From: Phylloscopus collybita
Taxonomy: Eukaryota > Chordata > Aves > Passeriformes > Phylloscopidae
Direction: 5' to 3'
DNA: 64,000 bases
NCBI GenBank assembly: GCA_027886175.1
Contig: JAJNNQ010000010.1
Span: 4,374,001-4,438,000 of the forward strand
Positions 47,669 to 60,423 of this stretch are shown here, in pieces. The position numbers were made by a program, and so were the translations under genes. The notes beneath the pieces were generated by a model. It was not told where the DNA came from and searched no databases. It saw only the letters and a list, made by a program, of their open reading frames with translations. The stretch's first letter is position 1. Every line of letters begins with the position of its first letter.

Positions 47669-48136
47669 TCATCCAAGGAGTTCAAAGATGGTGTTGATAC
47701 CTAAATGTCCAATCCATCCTTGCACATCTGTTTGCCAGGCATCTTGTCTAAGGAGCTGGGCAGAGTTTTCAAAGCAGCAAATGGCAGCGAGAAGCCTGAC
47801 TACCATTTGTGCCTTTGAAAAATCTACCTTCTTGTCTGGAGTGACATTTCCCCGAAAATTTACCATCAGTGGCAGGAATAAATGGTTCTGACAGTCCCCC
47901 CACAACTGCAAGCAATTAGAGACATCTAGATCTGTGCTGACTCTACATGCCACGGCATTTAAAGTCCTGGCAGTCAGTTTGTTAGCACTCCCACTGGTGA
48001 GCACAATCTCTGCCTGTATCTGTGAGACATTTCCAGGTAACTCAGTTATGCATAATTGCCATTCCAAACAAAGTTTGTTTTTTTTTAAAGAAAAGAGGTG
48101 GAGACCTTTGGATCTTGCACAATAAAGGGAAAACAT
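47669..48136 (-). CDS. Unrecognised open frame of 155 codons (doubtful)
   Basis: From the ATG at 48136-48134 this minus-strand frame runs 155 codons to a stop at 47669. Fifteen more codons are open upstream but lack an ATG before a TAA. Composition is fairly protein-like, with cysteines, several charged residues and no low-complexity runs except near KKNK. The segment upstream of the ATG is hydrophobic. I recognise no family or domain and see no promoter, clear splice pattern or nearby polyadenylation signal. One frame of this length is about what chance gives in 64 kb, so I think it probably is not a gene. Confidence 0.12.
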   Translation of the reverse strand: MFSLYCARSKGLHLFSLKKNKLCLEWQLCITELPGNVSQIQAEIVLTSGSANKLTARTLNAVACRVSTDLDVSNCLQLWGDCQNHLFLPLMVNFRGNVTPDKKVDFSKAQMVVRLLAAICCFENSAQLLRQDAWQTDVQGWIGHLGINTIFELLG

Positions 48137-50369
48137 GGCATAGAAAGTCAGCAAAAGCCAGAGAACCCCAAGAGGAAAAGACAAAGCTTATTTAGTGGAT
48201 TTACAGTAGGATTTTTACACATTGCAACAAGTCAGAACTGGAAATAAATGAGTTTAAGGCATGCTGTCATTCAAAAAAGGAACAAAGCACTAATTGCTGT
48301 TTGGCATCAGGTTTTTGTTTATATTTATGGCTGCCTTTCTTAAAAGCCTGACTTCCTATTCATGTGCAGGTTTCCTCAAACAGTTTTAAACTAAACAATT
48401 AAACTTTCATTCATGGATATAATCTAATAGGAAGGAATTCTTCTGTCACTTTTTTTTTTTTTTTTCCTTGAAGAAGAAGAAAATATTTCAAATTAGGTTT
48501 ACAAATCTTTCAGGGAAATAAAATCCCATATGACAGCAACTCTCAAGATTAACCCACAATATGTCCCTACATGGGAGAAGGCAGCAGTTCCTTTTTGTGG
48601 TGACTTTGGCAGCTGCGTTTTCTTAGCTGAGAGCAACATTTCTTGGAAATTGAAAGGATATTTATCTCTGTTTTGCAAAGGGCCAGGGTACACCTGTTCT
48701 TTATCTCAAGGATACTTGCACTTGAAGACTTGCCTGGTTTTCCAGACTACTGGCAAATATTCAAGCTTAGCTTCAGGAAGAATCAGGGATGTTCTTTAGA
48801 GAGGGTATGTGCCCTTTCATACTGAACAAGCACAGCAGCTGGAAATCAGTTTTCAGGCATGTGCTGGGCCACAGAGCATCCTGGCCTTACAAATGCCTTC
48901 TGTAATGACTCATAAAATATCCAAAACTTTAAAAATGGGAGTGCTTTGTCTTTGAGGATAGTAAATTTTGAAGGAAAGAACTGATGAAGTATAGACATAG
49001 TAAAGGAGTTTGGCTTGGGTGACACTGAAAACCCATAGTGGAAGAAGAAGTAAACCAAATTCCAAGGCAGAGACATTTGCCACACTCCTCTTAGAAGTCT
49101 TGTAAATAAAGTCTCTGTTGAAGATGAAATATTCCCACAAATCATTTTTAGCTTAGAAATAGCATATTTTACTGAAACATTTCCAGTTAACCTTGTTGTT
49201 GACATCAGGCCAAGGCCTGAAATCCCTTTTTCAGGTAGAAGGAGCAACAAAATATGGAATGGCTTCTAAAGTGAACTCAGTAGGCATCAGATGGAGAGAT
49301 GCACCTGGAACAAAGCTCAGGTCTGGATCAGGAAAAAGTCATGCCTCCTTAATGGTGCCATGTCACATGTGGAAATGCTTATGCAGATTGCTCTCAGAGG
49401 ATAGGCCTCTTATTTATCCACATCCAACCTGGAGCTGGGTATTGATGAATTTTTGAGGACCCTCACCTAATGAGCTTTGGGCCACAGTCAAATCTGTGCA
49501 ATAGAGAAGACATTTTCAGAAAAAGTCTTGTAAGCCTGTTTGGGTTGGATTTTCAGAAGTACCTAAGTGAACCACATTTTTTTCAGAGACTTGTGACTGC
49601 CTTTAAAAATCCCATTCTTGGAAATCTGGATTTCAGAAAACATTAGACTGACATGAAGAATAAATATTTTATTATGATAATAATTGTGAAATGAGGGCCT
49701 GTCCATTCTTGTTCTGCTTTGAATGCCAACCCATTCCCTCAAGCTAGGACAGGGTCCAGGGTTTCTGGGTTTCTGTTTTGCCATGTCTGGTTGAATGTAG
49801 TGAGAATCTGTTTTGTTTGGGGTTTTCTTTTTGCTTTTTTTGAAGTAAAGACCTGCTAGAGGAAAGCTATTCATTCACCTACAGTTAACAGAGCTGTGCT
49901 TGACAATCTGTCACTCTGCTGTCACTCTTCTCATCTGTTTTATTAACTCCCTGTATCTCATGGATGGGCTCTGGTTATGTCATTTCAGTTAATTCATCTT
50001 CTCAGGTAACCTCATAGGATTCTAGGGCTCAAATTTTACTAAAGAATGGCCTGAATGTCACATTTGTGAGCAGAGGTGGATTTTCAGTTCTCCCAAAACA
50101 GCCATTAAATGTTTTTTTGGCTCCATCTCAATCTCTGTCAGACTCTTAGTTGTACATGGACTTGTTTATGGCTGCTGGAATCTACACAGAAATGTCTTTT
50201 GACACTCCTCCATGTACACAGGCTCTCAAAACCTTCCCAAACTGCTCCTTCTCCTGTAGATATATCATATTTACTTTGATATTTGATCCATGTGTTCCTA
50301 GTAGGAATCTTGTGGCAAATTGTTCTTTCTCAGCATTGACAAATGCCTCAAAGTGAAAACATACTTTGG
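48137..50369. other. Unique non-coding sequence
   Basis: No gene or repeat family recognised. T16 lies at 48450-48465. The minus-strand frames at 48846-49250 and 49563-49874 have no domain signature. Confidence 0.5.
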
Positions 50370-50560
50370 GAGGGGTAGGAAAGCTGCTCATAAGTTCAAC
50401 GAAAGCAAAGTTAGGGACCTCTTAATAAAATTAGATTTTCTCGACACTTTTAGTCAATGCAAAAATAATTGTGGGAATATAAAAGGGTTTTTATGGTCAA
50501 TTATTCTTGTCTTAGTAAGTATCTATAATCATAACCGCCTCTGAATAGGTAATAATCCTC
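50370..50560. promoter_or_regulatory. Candidate conserved non-coding element
   Basis: Short repeat-free stretch with TTCAACGAAAGC, TTTCTCGACAC, CAAAAATAATTGTGG and CATAACCGCC. AT-rich with retained CpGs. Inferred from texture only. Confidence 0.3.
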
Positions 50561-53139
50561 AGCAGGGAGAGGAGAAACTTCCCTGCAGGACCATAAGGAA
50601 GGTATAACGTTATCACATGCATGCATAAAATATATTAATATTGAGATGGTGCCAGTGCTAAGGTCAGATGGTTAGACATCTTTTCTTCCCCAGAAAATAT
50701 ATTATTCCACCTTATTTGACTGCTGACATCCAACTGATCTGCAGTTTTGCTCTTTAGCAAGTGTATGTGCACCTAAATTTTTCAGCTAATAGGTATTACA
50801 GTATTAGTTAAAAGCTTCTTTGAAGTCTCAAGCAATATCAAAGATGTATAGAATAGGAAAGATGAAGATGACACTGGAGAGCTTTGAATGAAATGTCATT
50901 TTGCTTTTAGAAAGACACCTGAAAAAGTTAAGGCAAAAAGGGAAAATGGTGTTCCCTCATTTTTTCAGCAAATGCCCTTAAGGGCTTACAACTGACCTCT
51001 TAGCAGAAATGAGTTTTGCTTGGGATTCAAACACTGTTATCTGGGAAAGAGATGATGATGAAAAAGCAACAGAAAATTCTGGTGAATGATGCATATTTGA
51101 AGGTGAAATGCTTCCCATCAGCAGTGCAATGAGAACATACTGTACATGTCAGCTGGAAGTTCTTCACAGGGACCTTCACCAAGAGAGGACTGTGAAGAAC
51201 TTTTCTAGGGAAAATCCTGCTGGAATCTCAATTGAGTGACATCACTATCCCACACATCATGCCTGGGAAATCCAGATTACTCCTCGTAATGAAAGGGGAA
51301 AGGGAAACGTGTTCTGTAAATAGGGAGCTTGAACCCAGATTCTCTGGCTGCCACCCAGATGTCTCTCAGTACAAATGGGCTCATCTGATCTTTCCAGTCA
51401 ATTTTATTCTGGAAAGTAGCCAGTGGGCCTAGTTCATGACCCAGTGATGTCATTATAATTCATTTTCGCTCACCACCAAGCCTTCTGAACTTTCCATTTT
51501 ACAATGGGTCTTTTTAATAAAGAAGACAGTCATGAATAGAATTCATAAGCACTCCTAATGATTTATAATCTCTCTCTTTTTTTTTTTTTTTTATCTTTAA
51601 AATGGACAATTCTGCCTTCTCTGTCAAAACTGCTTAGGAAGGTTTATTTCCTCTGTCATAAAACACAGTATAGATTTTATAGGTAAAACGAATGCTATTG
51701 CCACCTATTTAAAAAGGGGACCTCTTGTGAATATAAAAAGACCTCTTCTGTTTCAGCAGCATAAAGTTACTGCAAGGAAGAGGCAGTCAGTGTGTTGATG
51801 GGGTTCTGCTCGTGGCAGATGTGTGGAGGCTTTCCTTGGGATGGCTGGAAGGCTTCCCCATGCCATTGGTGAGGCAGTGCTGCTCTCATGGCACGATCTG
51901 TGTGCTCTGGGGGAGACCTGAGCAGCTGTGGCGTGTATGACCTGCAGCCTGTACCTGAACAAACACCACACTGCTGAACTTGGCTCCAGCACCCTCCCCA
52001 AGCCTTGCCTCATTGAACTTGTTTAACCCCTCCCAGCTAAAATAAACTTTCCTGAGATTACTTCACTTATCCTCGGCATGGATCTTTTCACCCCTGGGTT
52101 GTAGGAGCTGAGTGGATGATCAATGCATTTGCAGCCTGCACTGTAATTTAACTTGCTGTGTCTGACAGGAGATGTGGAATTGCTAAAGAGAGGCTTTACT
52201 TGTAATCTTCTTATCATCTTATCCTGGAGTGTTTGTGAAGGGGGAGGCCCTTCCAGCAGGGACTCGGAGTTGAGGGTTAATGCTGAGAAAGAGAAATTGC
52301 CCTGTGGTGCATCTGAGTCAGTGACCTGATAAAACATGCTCAGGACAGCTCATGAACTCTAGCCTCTGACTGCACACTGGCTCAGGCTTTCCTGCTCTCA
52401 CATCACTCGCCTTCCTCTCCTAAGCTCATTAGGAAAAGTCACTGGCTGTAAATATGATGGTGGGAAAAAGGCAAATCTTTCCTCCCCTCATCTCCTTCTT
52501 GTTCTCTTTCATTGCTGGTGCTATTTCAGATCTTCTTGGCTGAACAATAATTAGCACAAGTCTGGTGTGATTAATGGAAATGAGAATGAATGGCTCAGTG
52601 GTACTAAGAACTGGAAGGAGGCAGAGATCAGTGGCACAAGGGGAAAAGGTGCAGGAAGGCAGGAACTAAGAAATCCTGGAAAGAGGTCTTGGGTTAGGAG
52701 ATGGAAGGAATGGAAACAAGAGCTAAAGAGAACAGAAGGAGTGAAAAGAGGAACAGGAGTTGAGAGGAACCTGGAGATGGTGAAAGAAAAGAAATACCCA
52801 TGGGGAACTGAAAAACATGAAAAAAAAATCAGGCATCTGAGTCAAAGTTAAGAGTTTTTGACTTCCAAGTGGTGCTGTGCAATGGATTTGTTGCATGGGA
52901 TTAGCTAAATGGCTTCTTTGAGCAGTAAGGAAAATGAAGGGAATGATCCTGCCCAGCTCCTATTACCATCTGTGAAAATCTTTCTGCTTCCTTTGCTAGG
53001 AGCTGGATGAAGCTCTAGAGAAGGAATGTAAGAAGGGCCAAAAGGAGAAACTGCAGAGATGGCTAGTTAAAGTGAAAAAGCAAGGAGAAGTGGGATTTTA
53101 AGATTAATCAAGAAACTAATGGGGAGCAGTGACAAGCCA
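50561..53139. other. Unique non-coding sequence with a purine-rich strand
   Basis: No gene recognised. T16 lies at 51577-51592. 52600-52830 is strongly purine-rich on the plus strand, which explains the Lys/Glu/Arg-rich open frame at 52567-52851; that frame has no domain. Confidence 0.5.
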
Positions 53140-53345
53140 TGAAAATCATTTTTTTTAACATAACATCCTGCAGACATAAGTGAAATCTCTTAAAGCTTTC
53201 ACATGCAGTTGTACAGTAAAGTTGATAATCCTACAGAAGCACATGGAATTAATTAAAACTCCTTTAAAGGGCTATTAAGGGGAATTCCAACTTCTTTACT
53301 GTCTGAGTGCTGTTTCACACAGTTGTTATTGATTAGACTTGAGTT
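53140..53345. promoter_or_regulatory. Candidate conserved non-coding element
   Basis: Repeat-free; includes GGAATTAATTAAAACTCC near 53246 and GTTGATAATCC near 53221. It lacks CpG-bearing words, so support is weaker than for the other islands. Confidence 0.27.
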
Positions 53346-55168
53346 GTAAAGTGGTTTGTAAGAATTAGGGAAGGGCAAATGGTTTAGAAATATACACGGT
53401 GGGTGTTCAGACTAGAGCAGAACAAACTCAAAGAGTTATGGCTACTGTATTATTAGATACTCCTCTCATTTGAGAAGGAATGAGGGAAAAATCTTCCCCA
53501 GGGCGAGGAGTTTTCCTAGAAGTCTTTTCCCACATCTGAGAATTTTTTGTTAGGAGAGGGTAGTCAGATCTCAAGCCTTGAGAGCTTTTCTGGCTCTGAG
53601 CTACATTCAATGTATGTGGCCCATCAAACCATACGTGGCTGTGATAGGAAATGTACTCCTAGGTGAGCCTACTTCTGATCCCAGCCTTAGTCTAGTTTTA
53701 TTAGTCCCAGATTTGATGTAGCCTTCCCTCACAGTCCTCACTGTGAAGAGACCTTCAAGAAGGGGTTGCTGCATCCAAGTGGAGATGAGAGAATCAAATT
53801 CCAGGTTAAATAGGTAGCTGCTTCTACTTGTATGTTTATATAAAATAAAATACAGTAACATAAATAAAATAAAATATTAATAAGCAGAAGACTTTTGAAG
53901 TGTCTCCACTGCCCTCAACTTACACTGTACAGAGTCAGCCACTTTCTTCCCTGTGCTTCTGCCTCAAGTTGAGATGCTGAAATACCTTCTCCAAGCCTAA
54001 AGAAAGCAGTTGTGACTAACAAGTGCCATCACTTTCCTAACATAAATAAATTAACTGATTGTACCAGATACTTTTTCCCCCTCTTTTCTACACCAGCAGC
54101 ATGTGATTGTACTAGGGGTGTTTTGGGTCAAGTCCAACTCACAGCCACTACAGACAACATTCATGAATAATAAAACATTCATGGAGTTGTCAGGTTTGGT
54201 TTTTTCGGTTGTTTTCTTTTCTTTTTTTTTTTTTTTGGCTGCCTTTGTATTTTTTTCCTCTACTCCCTTACTGGAAATCTGTTCCAAGAAATTTCCTATA
54301 ATTCCCAGCCTAAGGGTAGACAAGGTTACTCTACAGACTTTTGTTACTGGGTCAGTGTTGTCTCTTTGGTTATGGACCTCTCTGTGCTCACATCAGTTTC
54401 TTCTTGGTGCTTTTATAGTGTGATTATGCCCCTTCTCAGGAAGGATTTTGCTGGATTAAACAACAGATATTCCCTTTGTCCTCCTGGAAGATGGTCTCTC
54501 CAGCAGGATTTGAGGTAAATAAAAAGAGATGTCCCTACACAACATCTTAAGTCCCTTTCAGTGGGTGTAAATGTGCTGTCTTGAGGAAGCAGCCAGTCTG
54601 CTTTCCAGCCTCTGAAAATACAGAACAGATGCACAGGTTGTTTTATGGGGAGAGATTTTGTAATCAAGCTTGGGTGGAGCCCAGCTTTGAACTTCATCTT
54701 TAACTCTGGTACAGCGAGTTATCCACAAATATAAAATCTGAGGCAGAGGAATGAGGAAGCTGACCTGCTTATGACTTTAGGGAAGAAGTAAATTTGGAGT
54801 GGTGGGAAATACTGCGATCTGTCAGTCTGATTGCAGCCCACACTTCTCTGTGCATTTCAGTCATCGCTATCGGCTCCAATCCATCTTGTATCATGACCCC
54901 AACCTTGTTATCTCTCAAGGTCTTGAGTCTCGGGGTACGCAGAGAACTTTTCTCTTTCTGGCTTCCCATGACAAGAGCTGTTCTTTTCTTCCCCCTCATC
55001 CATCATATTTCACAGAAGATCCTTAAATACATCTAGAGTTTGCAAAGCTACCAGTTTTTTTGGTTTTTTTTTTTTGCTTTACAAGTATTTATGTTACAAA
55101 CAAAAAAACCTGATGCTAAAATCTCACCATTCCTGTTGGCGAAAACTGAAATAATTGCTCAGAGGAAG

Positions 55169-55190
55169 AAACTGTGAAATTTCACAGTTT
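55169..55190. repeat. 22-bp perfect palindrome
   Basis: AAACTGTGAAA directly followed by its exact reverse complement TTTCACAGTTT, with no spacer. Confidence 0.95.
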
Positions 55191-55769
55191 TATTCTGGGA
55201 CCGAATTTTGGCCATTTTTGCAGTATATATGTTTTTTATGTGTGTGCCTGCATTCAGAAGGCCTGGAGGAAGCACACCTTTTATTTAGCAGAAGGTCGTG
55301 AAAAAGATTTGGACAAACCAACCAAAATCACTTTCATTTTCATAAATCTGATTATTTGGACCTTTGCTGCTAGGTTGGGAAAAGAATGAAACTTGAAAGC
55401 TTGGCTTTATGGACTCTGGGTATGGGAGCTGTTTGAGTCTAATTGCTGTCTTTGACATCATCACCAGTAGAATTCTCTATTTATCAAATAAGATCATCAT
55501 TGCCTATTTCCTTGTAAGAGTTATCCATTACTAACTGCACTGCTCTTGGCAAAATGTTTTGATAGCCTTGAGTGAAAATCATTGAGTGAACCCAACTATT
55601 GGAAGTTAATTTTATACCAGGCCATTCTGCTTCCTTTGTAACCATCCCATGCCATTCAATTGAAAGGGTTTTATCATGGCCTTCAAAAGTGGACACCAAG
55701 TTGTCCTACATGAGCAATCATTTCCTCATGGTTTTAATCTTCTGTAGGTGAGGAATTTTTTAAGGGTGC

Positions 55770-55815
55770 TTTTGTTTGTTTGTGTTTGGTTTTTTTTGTT
55801 TTGTTTTGTTTTGTT
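55770..55815 (+). repeat. T/G simple repeat, (TTTTG)n-like
   Basis: Runs of TTTG then TTTTG units with one T8 stretch; ordinary low-complexity DNA. Confidence 0.85.
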
Positions 55816-55984
55816 ACTTTACAGCTGGGACTCTGAAAGGGACTTCAAAGGCATAACAAAATCAAAAATCAATATTTCTTCAGCAATTTTGGTTACTCCT
55901 CATTTAGGAGGAAAATAGAACCTCCCCCTTTCAGGAGAACAGTCTGGCAGCATTTTCAGAGCACAGTGGCATTCCAAAGACAAA

Positions 55985-56330
55985 ATCACGCAAAGAAGGA
56001 ACCACAAAATTAATCAAATCTGGTGCATCAAGGAGCACTTGCTTGACATTTGCTGCTCCTGTCAGGCGTAATAGAGAGATTTTTACCTGTATTTGCCTAT
56101 TCAACACATCAGTCCCTCAGCCAATTTTGGAAATTATTTCTGATTTATGGCTCTCATTCTGGCGAGTGTCGCCTCAACCTGTCAATTATCCCTCAAAGCA
56201 AATGCTAAGTGAATGCTGGCTGGGCAAAATTAATAAAGGAAACCTTTAAAAAACCTGAAGACACAGCCTTATGAAAGGGATAATTCAGGCAAGGTTTAAC
56301 TCAATTGCTGCTCTTTGTATTTTCCAAAGA
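55985..56330. promoter_or_regulatory. Candidate conserved non-coding element
   Basis: Repeat-free, with CAAAATTAATCAAATC near 56004, CAGGCGTAATAG near 56063, CTGGCGAGTGTCGCC near 56158-56172 and CTGTCAATTATCCC near 56178. The 68-codon plus frame inside has no domain. Confidence 0.38.
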
Positions 56331-59004
56331 CATGGAGAACATGCTAGACAGAAATTATGAAAAGGACAAGGATTCTGGTGGGGGGACAGTAGTTTTTTAA
56401 CTCTTCCTGTGTAGAGCTGCTCAAGTTGCCTTCTGCCCCCTTATCCCAAGCTTTTGTTGGCCTTGATAATGCCTTTAAGTCACCTGAAAATGCACAAACC
56501 CTCTTATTTCTTTTCAACTCCATTCCAAACACACTCAGTGCAGACTGAAGAGCTGTGACCAGTTTTCATGGTGTGCTTTGTGTTGGCCCTCCACCCCACA
56601 GAATATGTGTAAACAAACCTTAGAGAGAAGCCCTGTCAGATTCTTGTTCTCTTTCCTTGTGACTCTTTACATTGCCAAAATTATATTAATGATTTTAGGA
56701 AACCATAGAGATCAGAGAGTACATAACACACCAGGAGACGTTGTGGTGAATTCCTGAGTATTCATCATTAATGCCTTGTTGCAGCAGGTGCCATGTGGCT
56801 GGGAAAGCTTTTGTGAAGATCTGCCTTACTGACCACAGGAGATGGTACCTGGACCTTTCCTGGCTGTACAATCCTTAGGGTTTTGTTTCTAAAGGGTTTA
56901 GAGACCCTGTGCCAGTAGGGAAATTCTTTATCATCGTTTGGATGATATCAAAGAGTTTTAGCCGTTCTTTCACATGACGGTTCCATTTAACTGATCATTC
57001 TCCTACTGAGTTTGTGTTTGCAGGACTATTTTGGGAAAATGGTAAAGCTTGAAAAAAGCCTTCCTGGTCTCATGGGAAATATTGAATCAGGTCCAAGGGA
57101 GATGCAAGGCCTTCTCTTGATTGCAAAAATTTAATTCATCTAATTGATGAGTGATAATAGTGACATGTGAAGAAAGCCTGGAAACTGAATACTAGGTGTT
57201 CAATCTTGACATTCAATTGGATTAAATACTTACCTGCTCTGGTGCTTAGAATTCTTTTGATTTGAATTCTCCCTAAGATCCTTTCAGATAATTTTGCCCA
57301 ATGTGATATATAATACCACAGTAAAAAATATTACTGTGAATGCACAATGCAACAATGTACAGCTGATTCCTCCTTTGTCTTTCCATGAGGATGACATGAT
57401 CCTTTATGTTATGGATCTGAACACAAGAAGACTCAAACAGCTTATCTTTTTTCTAGAGCTTTTTGAATCAGAAAACTGTTGTGAAATTGTGCCTGAAAAA
57501 GATGATGTTCTACCGCATATAATTTTATAAACTTCATTGCAAATGTAATGTCAGTGAAATGACATTTTTACCAGCAGAATAGTAGTGAGATATTAACATT
57601 TAAGGACTTTTTCTTCATTTCTGCATTTCTTCTCCCAGAATGGGTGTCTTGAATCAGAAAAGAAAATTTTAAAATATAATATATAAATATATATAAAAAT
57701 ATATGCATGTACATGTGCATTTCCTACATGTTCACCCAGCTCCTTTCTTAACTGAAAATTTTGCTTTTTCACTGCTATGTGAAATAGATTACTGAAGGTG
57801 TCAGCCTCTGGACCAGTCAGACTCCCATGATCTTCATGATTTTTTTGTGGTTGAGTCTGACTTTGTGACCTGCAGATGTGAGTGTTAGATCTATACTATC
57901 AGACTTTTTGACCTTTGGGAACCCTGGATCACACATGTGAAGGAATCCAGATGGCCTGAGACTCAGAGGTGTTAAAAAGCTGCAACACAAACTGAATTTT
58001 CATAGGAATCAGGACAGTTGAGCATTTGTCATTTTCAGATTGAAGATTTCCTTGATCTGTGTGAAGCTGGATTGTACTTCTTTATATTTGACCTGTTCAT
58101 CAGGTCAGATTACCTCTGCATAATTAAGAACATTTTAGTTCCTTCACTTTAGGATAAGAAATACCTCATATTCAGATACCAGTGAGTAAGAATTCACATG
58201 AACCAGGAAAAAAAAACTGAAAAAACCTGCTCTAGTTTCATTTCTCACCAGGGAAAGCACTGACTATTCAATTGGTCCATCTGCCTGGGAGAAAACTTCA
58301 CATAGCTATCCCTGCATGACAGAATCCTTATGTTGCTCCTTTTGGATCAATAATTTCTCATTTGGGGGCAAGCAGAGCCCTCTGAAAAGTGTGGTTCAAA
58401 TCAACCAGGTCCTGCTGCAATACTAAACCGAGTGTCTCTGCATCTGAATGTTTATACTGTGTCCATCTGTGTTAGGAATTTCTTATTTGAGGCCTGGCTA
58501 TGTCACAATTGCGTCATGTCCCTTGAAGGGAGGAGGGGGAAAAAAAGAGAAGTCTGGTTGGGTGTCAGAAACCTATATAATTAAAAGGCAAGAGTTCAGT
58601 GTTCAATGACACAATGGTGAAATGCCCTGTTTTTCTACGGCCTCGGGCTATTGAACCACAAATAAATCCCATTTTAATGAAAGAAATCTTATTTTGTCTA
58701 CAAAAATCTGAAAGTCCAGGAACATAATGAGTGCACAGAGAAAGCTCACATCATCCTGGCTGTGCAGGGGTTTGCCTGCACACCCTCATATAATTATATA
58801 CAGACCGCATATGCACCTTTATCACAGGCAGCTGGAGAGAAACGAGCAACAGTTCCACAGTCAAAGAGAGTCAAGAACCACAGGCTGTACATTTTTATGT
58901 GACTGTTACTCTGAACAACCTCCTTTAATTTTCCATTCTTTCATTTTAACAAAAGCTTGAACACTTCTCCATTGATTTGCCTATTCCACAGAGAGACAGA
59001 CAGA

Positions 59005-59035
59005 GGGAGGGGAGGGAGTAAGTGAGGGGTGGGGG
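59005..59035 (+). other. Potential G-quadruplex motif
   Basis: Five G-runs of three or more (59005-59007, 59009-59012, 59014-59016, 59026-59029, 59031-59035), separated by loops of 1, 1, 9 and 1 nt. This fits the usual intramolecular quadruplex pattern. Confidence 0.6.
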
Positions 59036-60387
59036 TTGATTTCCAATATTATGTAAAACATTTGGTTTCATGAAGCAAGCTGGAAAAGGGGATGAAAAAA
59101 AAACCCTTTAGGAAAATAGTTTTCCATTGAAATCAGTGTATAAAGTAGGTCCCATTGGGAATATGTTTTCTCAAAGCTAAATTTTTAAACTCTTTCTACA
59201 CTTCCCATGCCACTTGTCAGCAGAGAAATGAAAGGGAAAAAAATAACCCTTGGGGTTTCACAGCTTTGCACATTGAAGAAATGAGGGATCACTCAATGGT
59301 TATCAGAATTCAGCATTTCTTGTAGAGGAAGAATCTGGCATCCCTCAGACTGTCTCACACTTGTGGACATAATGACTGGAAAGATTAATATAGGGTGGCA
59401 TTAATTCTGCAGTTTTATGTTGTTTTTTTTTTTTTCACACATTGTTATTAGAAGTCAGTAAAGGAAACCCTCCTACATACCATGTGTGTGTGATTTTGCA
59501 CATATCAAAGTCACACAGCTAATGATCTGCAGTGTGACAGAAGCCACCCCAACTGGGCCAAAGTGGAGGACTCTGGGCACTGAGACAATGGAAGCAATAT
59601 GAAGCCATTAACTCAGACTACTAGATTGGCACAGGCCAGCCACTCCAAAAGTACTGGATTTGGGCCTGAGCCACACTAAAATCAAGAAACAGCTCCAGGG
59701 AAGATGGGAAACAATGCCTGCAACGCTGCTTGAGCATCACGCATCTCCTCAGAGGGAGAAGTTTACAGTTCTCATTGTTAAACTTGACAGGCATCTTCTC
59801 CAAAGCCAAAAACTGCATACAATGCTAATAGTCTCTAAGTAGAAGGCTCCTCCCTGGCATAAAAATACCCCAGTGTTATTACTTTCACCTTTGCAAACAT
59901 GATGACTGCTGTGCAAGAATGGTTGCACAAAACCAGGCAGTCATTCCACACAGAAGTATCCCTCCCTCCTAGTAAATAATTCCTGAGACATCAAGGAGAT
60001 GACAGGTCAGCACTTGCCACACCTGTAAGAAGATTTTTCTTCATATGAATCTGTGAAGAATCCTTTTGAATCAGGTTTTCTGGTTTTGACAAAATCTTCC
60101 AGCACTCAGACCAACCACAAGTTTTGCACAGTTTCTTCTCAAAACTGTAGATTAGGCAAAGGCTTTCTCACAACATGACCCAGATTTGTGGACAGACTTG
60201 AGTAATGCATTTTGTGACTTCTTCTCCCAAACATGTTTGCACTTAGATTGAAATGCATGGATGGAGAAGCAAAATGAGCACATAAGATCTGTCATTAGCA
60301 GATATGCTAAGAAATTTCTATTATTCTAATAAATACTGTGGTGAAGCCAATGCTTACTTCTCTATTTTCCCTCAGGTAGTTCCTTTT

Positions 60388-60390
<3 letters not shown>

Positions 60391-60418
<28 letters not shown>
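60391..60418. repeat. T28 homopolymer
   Basis: Twenty-eight T between CCTTTTCCC and AATTTCAG. No associated element was recognised. Confidence 0.95.

Positions 60419-60423
<5 letters not shown>

Larger units (their letters stand above)
53346..55984. other. Unique non-coding sequence with a perfect palindrome
   Basis: No gene recognised. T15 lies at 54222-54236. 54830-54960 has some CpG-bearing, CNE-like text (CATCGCTATCGGC, CTCGGGGTACGC). 55169-55190 is a perfect palindrome, and 55770-55815 is a (TTTTG)n-type repeat. Confidence 0.5.

Noticed and set aside
52567..52851. Lys/Glu/Arg-rich 94-codon frame
   Set aside because: It is explained by the purine-rich strand; no domain and no transcript signals.
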